From contig NZ_CP050063.1 of NCBI RefSeq assembly GCF_011604685.1, positions 3,246,501 to 3,310,500 of the forward strand: DNA of 64,000 nucleotides. Reading direction: 5' to 3'. Below the pieces are notes generated by a model. That model ran no database searches. It had not been told where the DNA came from and worked only from the letters and a program-made list of their open reading frames with translations. The translations under genes were made by a program, and so were the position numbers. The stretch comes from Spirosoma aureum. GTDB taxonomy: Bacteria; Bacteroidota; Bacteroidia; Cytophagales; Spirosomataceae. Position 1 is the stretch's first letter, and the number at the start of each line of letters is the position of its first letter. Positions 52,913 to 61,038 of the stretch are shown here, in pieces.

Positions 52913-55396
52913 ATGCGTTATAACCTAAGTATGGCACGCCAAAGTCTGTGGCTTTGGCTGATTTTAGGGTCTACCTTTTCGCTCGTTAGCCGTGCGCAGG
53001 ATGCTCCCACTTACCAGACTCCGCCCAAAGTGCTGGCCGATCTGGTAACCGTACCGCCTACGCCAACAGTGAGAATGTCGGCGAAGGGCGACATGATGCT
53101 TATCTTCGAACAGGCGTCAGTTCCTACGATTGCCGAATTGTCGCAACCCGAACTCAAACTGGCAGGTTTACGCCTGAATCCTGCAAACAGTGGACCTAGC
53201 CGAATGCCCTATATAACGGGTCTGAAGCTGAAAAAACTGACGGATAAAGACGAAAAAGTCATTACCGGCCTACCGTCTACACCTCAGATTAGCTATGTAC
53301 AGTGGTCGCCCGACGAAACCAAGATTGCATTCGCCAATTCGACCGATACTCAGATCGACTTTTATATTGCGGATGTATCCACGGCTACCGCAAAAAAAGT
53401 TGGCTCACTGGCTCTCAACGCCACGTTGGGTATTCCATATCGTTGGGTGTCGGACAGTAAAAGCCTGATCGTCAAGACGATTTCGCCGACAAGAGGCACT
53501 GCTCCCGAAGTTAGCCGTGTGCCAAGCAGCCCAACTACTCAGGAAAACGTTGGCGGCAAACGTGGACAGGCCCCTACCTATCAGGACTTGCTCAAAAATC
53601 CGTCTGACGAGCGGCAGTTTGCATATTACACGAATGCTCAGGTCGTTCGAATGAGCCTGGATGGGGTCGCCACAAACATTGGTCAGCCAGGAATTATTCT
53701 CTCTGCAGAACCGTCGCCAGACGGCCAGTATGTGATGATCGAGATGGTACATACACCGTTTTCGTACTTGGTGCCTGTTCGCCGTTTTCCGCTGAAAACG
53801 GAAGTATATGCGATTGCAGGCTCGTTGGTGAAAACCCTGAACGATGGTCCTTTGCAGGAAAGTGTAGCCTACAGCCGGGACGGTGTTCCTACCGGTCCAC
53901 GAGATTACAACTGGCGTTCCGATACACCCGCTTCGGTTTACTACACGGTGGCTCAGGACAATGGCGATCCTAAAGTAAAGGCAGACATTCGGGATAAAGT
54001 TTTTCTGCTGGATGCTCCTTTCTCGGCACAACCCAAAGAGATTTATGCGGCTCAGTTCCGGTTCGAAAGTTTCGATTGGGGTAATGAGACGATGGCTCTG
54101 GCGACCGAACGCTGGTGGCAGAATCGCAAAACAATCACGAAAACGGTCAATCCGGGCAACTGGCAAACCGCTGTTCTGTTTGATCGTTCGTACGAAGATC
54201 GTTACACCAATCCTGGCCAGCCCGATACCAAACAGAACAAATATGGTCGTGAGGTGCTGAACCTGCTGCCCAACGACGAAATTTTGATGCTCAACATTCA
54301 GGGTGCATCACCCCAGGGCGACCGGCCATTTGTGAGCCTGCTCAACCTGAAAACCAAGCAGACTAAGGAACTCTGGCGCTCAGCAGCTCCCTATTTCGAA
54401 CGGCCAATTGCTGTACTGGATGCGGCTAAACAGATCATCCTGACCACTCAGGAAACGCCTGATGAGAGCCCCAATTATTTTGTCCGCAATCTCAAAGCCC
54501 GTGTTGCTCCCGTTCAGGCGACGTTCTTCCCTCATCCCTATCCGCAACTGAAAGGGATTCAGAAACAGCAACTGCGCTACAAACGGACGGATGGGGTCGA
54601 ACTGACTGCCACACTGTATTTACCAGTCGGTTATAAGAAAGAACAGGGTCCGCTGCCAACGTTCCTGTGGGCCTATCCTGCTGAATTCAAGAGCAAAGAA
54701 GCGGCCAGTCAGGTATCGGGTTCACCTTATCAGTTCAACCGGATCAGTTTCTGGGGTGCGGCTGCGTTTGTAACAATGGGCTATGCTATTCTGGATAATG
54801 CCAGCATTCCTATTATAGGTGAGGGCGATAAAGAACCGAATGATACGTATATCGAACAGTTAGTATCGAGCGCCAAAGCGGCTATTGACGAAGGTGTTCG
54901 GCTGGGTGTTGTCGATTCGAGCCGGGTAGGCGTGGGCGGTCACTCGTATGGTGCGTTCATGACGGCTAACCTGTTGACTCACAGTAAACTGTTTAAAGGT
55001 GGTATTGCCCGCAGTGGTGCCTATAACCGCACATTGACACCATTCGGTTTCCAGAACGAGCAACGCAGCTACTGGCAGGCTCCGGAGGTATACAACAAGA
55101 TGTCGCCGTTCATGAATGCCGATAAGATGAAGACGCCCCTTCTGTTGGTTCATGGTGAAGCAGACAACAATACGGGTACATTCCCGATCCAGTCGGAGCG
55201 GTACTATAACGCCCTAAAAGGCTTCGGTGCAACAACTCGCCTGGTTTTCCTGCCTTACGAGAGCCATCACTACGATGCTAAAGAATCGCTGCTCCACATG
55301 CTATGGGAGATGAACGGCTGGTTGGATAAATACGTCAAGAATCCAGCCGCTGCCGGGCAGGCCAACAAAGCTGGTAAGGTGGGCGGAGGAAAGTAA
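52913..55396 (+). CDS. Exported prolyl-oligopeptidase-family (S9) peptidase
   Basis: The 827-residue product has a signal peptide (cut after SRAQ), a beta-propeller domain (about 40-560, with WSPDETKIAFANSTDTQI and SPDGQYVMIEMVH blades) and a C-terminal S9 catalytic domain. The latter shows VELTATLYLPVGYKKEQGPL, the nucleophile elbow VGVGGHSYGAFMTANLL, Asp in LLVHGEADNNTG and His in PYESHHYDAKES. It should cleave short peptides in the periplasm. It lies 75 bases after the DUF4843 gene in a SusC/SusD operon, so it likely degrades the peptides imported by that pair. A second in-frame Met at residue 7 is possible as the start. Confidence 0.9.
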   Translation: MRYNLSMARQSLWLWLILGSTFSLVSRAQDAPTYQTPPKVLADLVTVPPTPTVRMSAKGDMMLIFEQASVPTIAELSQPELKLAGLRLNPANSGPSRMPYITGLKLKKLTDKDEKVITGLPSTPQISYVQWSPDETKIAFANSTDTQIDFYIADVSTATAKKVGSLALNATLGIPYRWVSDSKSLIVKTISPTRGTAPEVSRVPSSPTTQENVGGKRGQAPTYQDLLKNPSDERQFAYYTNAQVVRMSLDGVATNIGQPGIILSAEPSPDGQYVMIEMVHTPFSYLVPVRRFPLKTEVYAIAGSLVKTLNDGPLQESVAYSRDGVPTGPRDYNWRSDTPASVYYTVAQDNGDPKVKADIRDKVFLLDAPFSAQPKEIYAAQFRFESFDWGNETMALATERWWQNRKTITKTVNPGNWQTAVLFDRSYEDRYTNPGQPDTKQNKYGREVLNLLPNDEILMLNIQGASPQGDRPFVSLLNLKTKQTKELWRSAAPYFERPIAVLDAAKQIILTTQETPDESPNYFVRNLKARVAPVQATFFPHPYPQLKGIQKQQLRYKRTDGVELTATLYLPVGYKKEQGPLPTFLWAYPAEFKSKEAASQVSGSPYQFNRISFWGAAAFVTMGYAILDNASIPIIGEGDKEPNDTYIEQLVSSAKAAIDEGVRLGVVDSSRVGVGGHSYGAFMTANLLTHSKLFKGGIARSGAYNRTLTPFGFQNEQRSYWQAPEVYNKMSPFMNADKMKTPLLLVHGEADNNTGTFPIQSERYYNALKGFGATTRLVFLPYESHHYDAKESLLHMLWEMNGWLDKYVKNPAAAGQANKAGKVGGGK

Positions 55397-55410
55397 CTAG
55401 TTAGTTGAAG

Positions 55411-55475
55411 TAGCCAAAGAGTCGAGGAAGTCAGTAACTAAAAAGTTATTGACTACTCGGCTCTTTGGCTATTTT
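55411..55475 (+). terminator. Terminator of the SusC-SusD-DUF4843-S9 operon
   Basis: TAGCCAAAGAG (55411-55421) pairs exactly with CTCTTTGGCTA (55461-55471). The interior pairs further (CGAG/CTCG, AGTAACT/AGTTATT) and a run of Ts follows. Confidence 0.85.
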
Positions 55476-56029
55476 ATGGGTTATCAGCTTGCCTGTTTTT
55501 ACAAATAACTTCCTGTTTCGTGATTTCATCGCCAACTGTGGGCATTACTTAAGGCTGTTGACGGTGAATTGTCAAGTACTTATCTGCGATAATAAATACC
55601 TACTGATGTTGCTCTATTACGGGCGTTTTTTTTACCTCTGATCAAAAGATTCAGTTTACCAGACAGGTTAGTGAGCAATATTGTTTGTTGTAAGGACGGC
55701 TGAGCGAACAGGAAGAGATGATGATCATTACTGCTCCCAATTTAACGGCCAACGAGACTGTATTCCTAACGAATCACCCGTCGACCGAAGTAGACCAAAC
55801 AGGACAGATATTGAATTGGCCAGAGTTACAAATCTGCAGACCTTATGCAGACAGACTAGGAAAGTCTAGAATCTTAATCGAAAAATGTAGGTACCAGCCG
55901 TCTACAGATAAGGAAAGCTATCCGTAGGCAACTGGCTTATGCAAAGACTTCGGGAAATACAGGCAACAACTCTACAATTGTACCAAAACGGACACCAGTT
56001 GTCCAGAATCGTACGGTGAGCTTGTGTCC

Positions 56030-56224
56030 TAAATTTGCAACTTTCTAATTATCAGTTGTTTGATGATTTGGTATGAAAGTTGGTCTTTTGCAAATAGCCA
56101 CACTCGCGCTTTTAAGTTGAATCAGATCATTGGCGTGACCTGATTCAATGGAGTGTTTGAGGGTTGACTAAATTCTAGGTTAAGAAAACGGAAAGCATAC
56201 ATAACTCTATGTATGCTTTTTTTT
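56030..56224 (+). ncRNA. Candidate small RNA of about 180 bases
   Basis: TAAATTTG at 56030-56037 matches the -7 consensus TAnnTTTG. A strong intrinsic terminator with eight Ts (56192-56224) lies about 185 bases downstream, with no gene between. The interior contains a perfect 9-bp hairpin TTGAATCAG/CTGATTCAA (56117-56125 and 56140-56148). No -33 element stands at the usual spacing. The length is in the range of 6S-type RNAs, but I could not recognise any family, so this is a candidate only. Confidence 0.4.
56192..56224 (+). terminator. Strong intrinsic terminator
   Basis: AAAGCATACATA (56192-56203) pairs exactly with TATGTATGCTTT (56208-56219) over a 4-base loop and is followed by a continuous T run to 56224. 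No protein gene ends upstream within 700 bases. Confidence 0.85.
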
Positions 56225-56457
56225 GTGTTCGGAATTAGATACACAATGTATCAGTCTTACTTTTGTTCAGGCTTTAATGGTCCTGATTCAATACTAAAAA
56301 TCGACATTCAGTTTGTAGCATTACTGGTCCGACTAATAGGATTTATTGGTAATATACGTGCTATCTGGCCAATCTTGGCTAAGATTGTAGTCAATTACTA
56401 AATTGTTTTATCGGCTACAGCTAAGAAAGTAGATGATGAAATCAGTTAACTAAGTCT

Positions 56458-57330
56458 ATGCGTCTCGTTATTATACTAAGTATTTTACTTGTAACAGCTT
56501 CCTGCAAACTTGAAATTCCTGATACGGATAAAACGCAATTCACTCCAGAACCAACGGCGGCTTCGGTACCGAGTGGATTAATTGATAAAGTGACTGGGTT
56601 GGCCGATAGTCGTAGTCAGCCCGGTAACCTTTGGGCTATTCAGGAAGGAGGTACTCCGCTGGTACTGACAATGTTGGGACAGGATGGCACTATAAAAGGG
56701 AGTATCAGTGTGCCAAGATTTACGAATCGGGATTGGGAGGATTTAGCCATTGGGCCTGGGCCGACTGAAGGAACGAATTATCTGTATATTGGCGATATCG
56801 GCGATATAAACGTACAGAACAGTATCTCTCAGATTTACCGATTACCTGAGCCGCCAACGTTAAGAACAGCCATCACGCAGATTGAGCGTATTAATTTCCA
56901 GTACCCCGATCGGCTACAGGATGCCAGAGCAATGTTTGTTGATCCCCTGACCAAAGATATTTACATCGTTGCCAATCGCAATCCCAACGTCCATTTATAT
57001 CGATTACCATACCCGCAAAATATCAATGCAATAACTGTGGCCGAAGCGTTTGGCGAGTTACCGATCGTTTCCCCCGTGACAGGAGCTACCATATCGCCTG
57101 ATGGGAGCGAGATCCTGGTACGAACCTATACTCAGGTTTACTACTGGAAGCGCAAACCCAATCAGAGTGTTGCCGACGTTTTACAAAACACCATTAGTCG
57201 GCCAGCGCCTTTGTCATCGGAGCCTAAAGGTGAAGCGATCTGCTTTGATAAAGATGGGAAAGGCTATTTTTCCCTTAGCCAGAAAACCTCAGCCGCATCC
57301 GTAAATTTATATTATTACAAAAAGCTGTAA
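56458..57330 (+). CDS. Beta-propeller-like lipoprotein of unknown function
   Basis: The 290-residue product has a lipoprotein signal (MRLVIILSILLVTASC, Cys at 16) and a repeated-strand architecture consistent with a beta-propeller: GLADSRSQPGNLWAIQEGG, the characteristic NRDWEDLAIGPGPTEGTNYLYIGDIGD (here split by position), DARAMFVDPLTKDIYIV and GEAICFDKDGKGYFSLS. Similar Bacteroidota proteins are often annotated PE-PGRS-like or esterase-like without experimental support. No enzyme motif is evident, and it looks monocistronic with a hairpin directly downstream. Confidence 0.7.
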   Translation: MRLVIILSILLVTASCKLEIPDTDKTQFTPEPTAASVPSGLIDKVTGLADSRSQPGNLWAIQEGGTPLVLTMLGQDGTIKGSISVPRFTNRDWEDLAIGPGPTEGTNYLYIGDIGDINVQNSISQIYRLPEPPTLRTAITQIERINFQYPDRLQDARAMFVDPLTKDIYIVANRNPNVHLYRLPYPQNINAITVAEAFGELPIVSPVTGATISPDGSEILVRTYTQVYYWKRKPNQSVADVLQNTISRPAPLSSEPKGEAICFDKDGKGYFSLSQKTSAASVNLYYYKKL

Positions 57331-57367
57331 ATCAGAAAGTTAATTGCTGCGGGAAGTTTCGAAGGCA

Positions 57368-57414
57368 TATACAGCAAGCGGTCGACTCTACCTGAGTCGA
57401 CCGCTTGCTGTATA
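57368..57414. terminator. Perfect 21-bp bidirectional hairpin between convergent genes
   Basis: Arms 57368-57388 and 57394-57414 are exactly complementary around a 5-base loop; a short A run follows on the right. It separates the converging lipoprotein genes. Its arm contains ACAGCAAGC, also found in the 22-bp hairpin at 188-241. Confidence 0.8.
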
Positions 57415-57431
57415 AAAAATGAAATGGCTTG

Positions 57432-57635
57432 TTATTTCCTGGTTGAATCGGGTTCAACAAGCTTGGTTGTGTCGCTTACCACCAATGTGGTATCATCGCT
57501 AATCAATGTATCGTTTTCGATCACGGTGGTCGTATCCGACTGAGCCTGATCTGTTTCGGTTTTCTTCGACTGGCAGGCTGTGGTCATGGTAATAACTGCT
57601 GCAAAAAAGAGGGCTGACTTAAGTTGTTTTTTCAT
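57432..57635 (-). CDS. Small low-complexity lipoprotein
   Basis: The 67-residue product has a lipoprotein signal (LFFAAVITMTTAC, Cys at 21) followed by a 46-residue tail made mainly of Asp, Thr, Val and Ser with repeated DTT/DTL units (SDTTTVIENDTLISDDTTLV). Such acidic Thr-rich lipoproteins are common in Bacteroidota. No function can be assigned. Confidence 0.7.
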   Translation of the reverse strand: MKKQLKSALFFAAVITMTTACQSKKTETDQAQSDTTTVIENDTLISDDTTLVVSDTTKLVEPDSTRK

Positions 57636-57820
57636 GGTAATCCGTATTTGAATGGCGAATCAGATTGTCGACATTAATTCAGACATACATGGAAAGTAAC
57701 CCGCTAAGTCAATTAATTATACATTAATAAAGCCATCATTATTCTTCGAGGACAGATTTGGTTTTGCTGGTTTGTTGTTCATATCATCAGCATTTTCTAA
57801 AGAATTAAGAATTTCTTTCG

Positions 57821-57865
57821 TACACAAATACGCCCAAGCCAGTCAGGTTCGGGCGTGTTTGTGTA
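57821..57865. terminator. Terminator after the 996-residue repeat protein
   Basis: Arms 57821-57835 and 57851-57865 pair over 15 bp with a single G-T wobble. It lies 24 bases beyond the stop at 57890 in the direction of transcription. Confidence 0.75.
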
Positions 57866-57889
57866 CTCTATAGGTGTGGATATAATCAA

Positions 57890-60880
57890 CTAGGGTTTTA
57901 GCAACTTCACTTGCTGACGCTGTGACGATGTACTTACATTCAGCAACAGCAATCCTTTGCCATTGCCTATCGGTACGCTGACCCGTTCAAGTAGACCTGC
58001 CTGATCGATGTGGTGTTGATGGAGCATATGGCCCTGAATGTCAATCAAATCTAACTGAACTGCCTGGCCAGATGCACCACTAATTTCAATTTCTGCCGAT
58101 TTGCCTTCTATTGGATTACCAAGTGCCCGTACCTGCAATGCTGCCGTCGGCTCTTCTGCACTTAAGCGTGCCCGACCACAGGCTGCTTTCAGGTTCCACA
58201 CATAAGTTACCACCTGGCCATTCTGACGAGCCATCAGCGTAAACGGCTGAACATCATTGGCGGTACGACTATCCTTGTCCACAAATTGATCCGGATTGGT
58301 TGTCCAGCCCGTTATACCAATTGCCTGAAACTCAATCGGAGAGCTATCACCACCACTTGTGTTGAAATGGAAAGCTCCCGTTCCGCAATCATAGGTAGGG
58401 GCCAGTAAGGTGAGCGGGCCTGTAGGTGGGTTAGGCGGATTATTATCACCTGTAACAGTGAATTTAAAGGTAGTCGACGCTGATCCACCATTAGCACTGG
58501 CTGAAGCCGTTACAATGTAAACACCCGCCGTAGTGGCTGTACCGACCAGAACCCAGGTAGGAATCGTGCTTCCGCTACCCTCCTGTCTGAAAAAAGTAGA
58601 CACTCCTGGCGGCAAACCTGATGCATTAACACCCCAGCTTGTGGTCAGGGATGAGGAGAAATAAGTGCCGATCGGGAAATAAACGCCCTGCCCAACAGCC
58701 ACCGTTTGGTCGGGTATGGTGCGCACCGAGACGGGATTAGACGGGTTAGCGCAGTGGTCTTGTCTTGACCATGAGTAGGTAACGACCTGACCATTTTGAC
58801 GGGCTGAGATCATAAATGGTGGCGTATCGGCACAGGAGCGAGCACACTGATCCAGAATATGGTCGGGATTGGTCGTCCAGGAAGTAATTCCTGGTGCCTG
58901 AAACTCAATCGGAGAGCTGTCACCACCGCTCGTATTGAAGTGAATGGCTCCTGTCTGGCAGTTGTAGGTCGGTTTAAGCAGCGTTAAGGTACCGCCACCG
59001 GGCTGCGATGTATTCGAAACAGTTATCTTAAATGTAGTGGTTACTGGGTTGCTCCGAAAGGCACCGGTACTGGCCGTAACCGTCACCGTAAAAACACCAA
59101 TAGTAGTTGGGGCTCCTAAAATAACGATGGCCGGTGTGAATTGCAGATCATTCGGGCGGTAGAAGGCATAAAGCCCGTCTGGTAAACCCGTGATGTTGAA
59201 GGCCCAGTTAGACATGTAGTTTGGTACATTGACCGTTGGGTCGGTGAAGTACGAACCGACTGGAAAGCCCGATCCCGGAACAGATTGCCCTATCGTCAGA
59301 AACTGGTCGGGAATAGGCTGGTTCAGTATGGGCGGCTGTGGGGTTGAGGGATTGGGATTGCTACAGGCCGCTTTCAGATCAAAATTATAAACTACACTCA
59401 CTCCACTCTGAGTAGCTGTTATCTGAATTACTTTGGGGTCGTTTCGCAAGCCCTGCTCAACGACGCCAAAATTATCGGTAGCCGATGCGCGGGTGATACC
59501 CGGCGCCGAATAGATAATGGGTGTGCCGTTTCCTCCACTCGTGTTAAAAGTTATAGCCCCTGTTTGGCAGTTGTAGGTAGGGGCAAGCAAGGTAAAGTTA
59601 CTAATCGGTTGGGGAGGGGCGGTTTCTGCATTAAGTTTAACTAATTGAATGGCGGTAGTAACGAAAACAATACTGCCATCGCCTGCCGTTCCGATATCTG
59701 TCAAAAAGCCATCAGATGGCCCATCGAACGTTCGTTGGGCAACAACTTTCAATAAGTTAGGATCGTTCAGGGGAAGGGCAGCTGTACTAACTTTTAGAAT
59801 TCGGGGGTCGGCTCCGTTTTCCTTCGATGTGTTGCCCACTGCGTAGTATTTCGTACCATCTGGGTCGGTATAGGGAGTAATAAACGTTTTTGACGGGGGT
59901 AGACCGAGCGATCTGGCTCGTTTAAAATTGCCGTTCCAGTCCAGTTCAAGGATGGCTGATTGGGAGGGGCCTGCTACCGGTGAGCTAGGGGGGATGCCGA
60001 TGCCGGCCAGTGCATACCCGTTACCATCGGCGGCAAACGTTACGTCAGTGACCACAAGAAGCTCGAGCAGTGATCCCGGAGCGATGCCGTTGTAGCCACC
60101 TGCCATGGGCAAATGATCCAGTAACTTTTGCCAGGCTACATTCCCGTTCCCATCAAGTTTGGCAACCCAGCCATATGTACCTATCGAGGAAAGGTTATTA
60201 AAATCCCTATCGGTGCCCACACTGCTATAATAGCCAACGACCAGAAAACCTCCATCGGGTGTATTGATGACGGCTTCTCCTTTAGTCAGGCTATTATTGG
60301 GGGTAGGAAGATTAGGGTCTGGGTAAGCAAGCTGTTTTGTCCAGGCTCCCACTTTTTGAACAGTCAACACCTTCGTACCGTCCAGATTTTGACTGTTATT
60401 GAGTAGTAATGCTCCGCCGTCTGGCGTACCAATCAGATCGTCGTTTGCCGGATTGTTGTTTCTTCCGCCCTGCTGGCCACTAGCATCGACACTGGTAAAT
60501 ATAGGGAAGGACGAACCATACTCTGACCCCTCCAGTACTATACCCCCGTCTGTAGTGGGAGCTGTCAGTCCAATACCAGCAATGTAAGCATAGCCACCAA
60601 CGCAAGGGCAGTTAATCGGTAATTTGCCTGCCAAAAAGGAGGTGCCAGCCAGCCAGCCCGTTTCAAAGATTTTGTTGCCCTGCAAATCGTATTTTACGAC
60701 ATGGGGAGTAGCATCCGACGTTACAATATTGCCGTCTGTTGTTACTGACAGCGTTAATCCGAGACGTGCCCATTGGGCATCAGGAATCGATTGCGCCCAG
60801 GCCACGGGACTGCTAACCAGCCCCAAACTGAGCAGGGTCAGCAAAACGCCTGTGACCAAAAGAGTATAAATTTTTTTCAT
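57890..60880 (-). CDS. Large secreted repeat protein with a T9SS-like C-terminal domain
   Basis: The 996-residue product has a signal peptide (cut after AWAQ), an N-terminal propeller-like region (about 30-420, repeated TPDGG/DGSIVFV blades), and three copies of an unusual module of about 80 residues starting near 425, 630 and 825 (LTLLxPTYxCxTGAxxFNTSGG, then GQVVTYxWxxxxxC). Between them are two Ig-like putative-cadherin domains with IPDQFLTIGQSV and IPDQTVAVGQGV. The last 85 residues resemble a type IX secretion sorting domain (IEGKSAEIEISGASG to QQVKLLKP). It is probably exported to the cell surface. The gene lies beside a hybrid two-component regulator transcribed in the same direction. 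Confidence 0.8.
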   Translation of the reverse strand: MKKIYTLLVTGVLLTLLSLGLVSSPVAWAQSIPDAQWARLGLTLSVTTDGNIVTSDATPHVVKYDLQGNKIFETGWLAGTSFLAGKLPINCPCVGGYAYIAGIGLTAPTTDGGIVLEGSEYGSSFPIFTSVDASGQQGGRNNNPANDDLIGTPDGGALLLNNSQNLDGTKVLTVQKVGAWTKQLAYPDPNLPTPNNSLTKGEAVINTPDGGFLVVGYYSSVGTDRDFNNLSSIGTYGWVAKLDGNGNVAWQKLLDHLPMAGGYNGIAPGSLLELLVVTDVTFAADGNGYALAGIGIPPSSPVAGPSQSAILELDWNGNFKRARSLGLPPSKTFITPYTDPDGTKYYAVGNTSKENGADPRILKVSTAALPLNDPNLLKVVAQRTFDGPSDGFLTDIGTAGDGSIVFVTTAIQLVKLNAETAPPQPISNFTLLAPTYNCQTGAITFNTSGGNGTPIIYSAPGITRASATDNFGVVEQGLRNDPKVIQITATQSGVSVVYNFDLKAACSNPNPSTPQPPILNQPIPDQFLTIGQSVPGSGFPVGSYFTDPTVNVPNYMSNWAFNITGLPDGLYAFYRPNDLQFTPAIVILGAPTTIGVFTVTVTASTGAFRSNPVTTTFKITVSNTSQPGGGTLTLLKPTYNCQTGAIHFNTSGGDSSPIEFQAPGITSWTTNPDHILDQCARSCADTPPFMISARQNGQVVTYSWSRQDHCANPSNPVSVRTIPDQTVAVGQGVYFPIGTYFSSSLTTSWGVNASGLPPGVSTFFRQEGSGSTIPTWVLVGTATTAGVYIVTASASANGGSASTTFKFTVTGDNNPPNPPTGPLTLLAPTYDCGTGAFHFNTSGGDSSPIEFQAIGITGWTTNPDQFVDKDSRTANDVQPFTLMARQNGQVVTYVWNLKAACGRARLSAEEPTAALQVRALGNPIEGKSAEIEISGASGQAVQLDLIDIQGHMLHQHHIDQAGLLERVSVPIGNGKGLLLLNVSTSSQRQQVKLLKP

Positions 60881-60913
60881 GTCTGTAAAAAATTAAGGGT
60901 GTTTGTTGTACGT

Positions 60914-60943
60914 AAAAAAAGCCCGGCTAATCTGGCCAGGCTT
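60914..60943 (-). terminator. Intrinsic terminator after the hybrid regulator
   Basis: On the minus strand AAGCCTGG (60943-60936) pairs with CCGGGCTT (60926-60919, one mismatch) and is followed by a run of Ts. It separates the regulator from the repeat-protein gene. Confidence 0.75.
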
Positions 60944-61038
60944 CGAATGTATAACGTTCGTATAACAGATAATTGACCGAAGAATATATTGTCCCCCAAT
61001 TGATAGTAAAAGTCTCAGAGTTTATAGAAAATCATCGA

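Larger units (their letters stand above)
55397..56457. other. Long intergenic stretch of about 1060 bases
   Basis: It begins with the operon terminator (55411-55475). Short frames at 55681-55927 and 56213-56401 lack family features, ribosome-binding sites and codon bias, and I do not regard them as genes. The segment 56030-56224 has a promoter-terminator pair and is described as a candidate small RNA. Nothing else is recognised. Confidence 0.5.

Noticed and set aside
55681..55927. Two overlapping short plus-strand frames after the S9 operon
   Set aside because: No ribosome-binding site, no family features, and composition like the surrounding non-coding DNA.
56213..56401. 62-codon hydrophobic frame starting in the T run of a terminator
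   Set aside because: Its start lies within the terminator tail, and the hydrophobic product follows from the AT-rich sequence.
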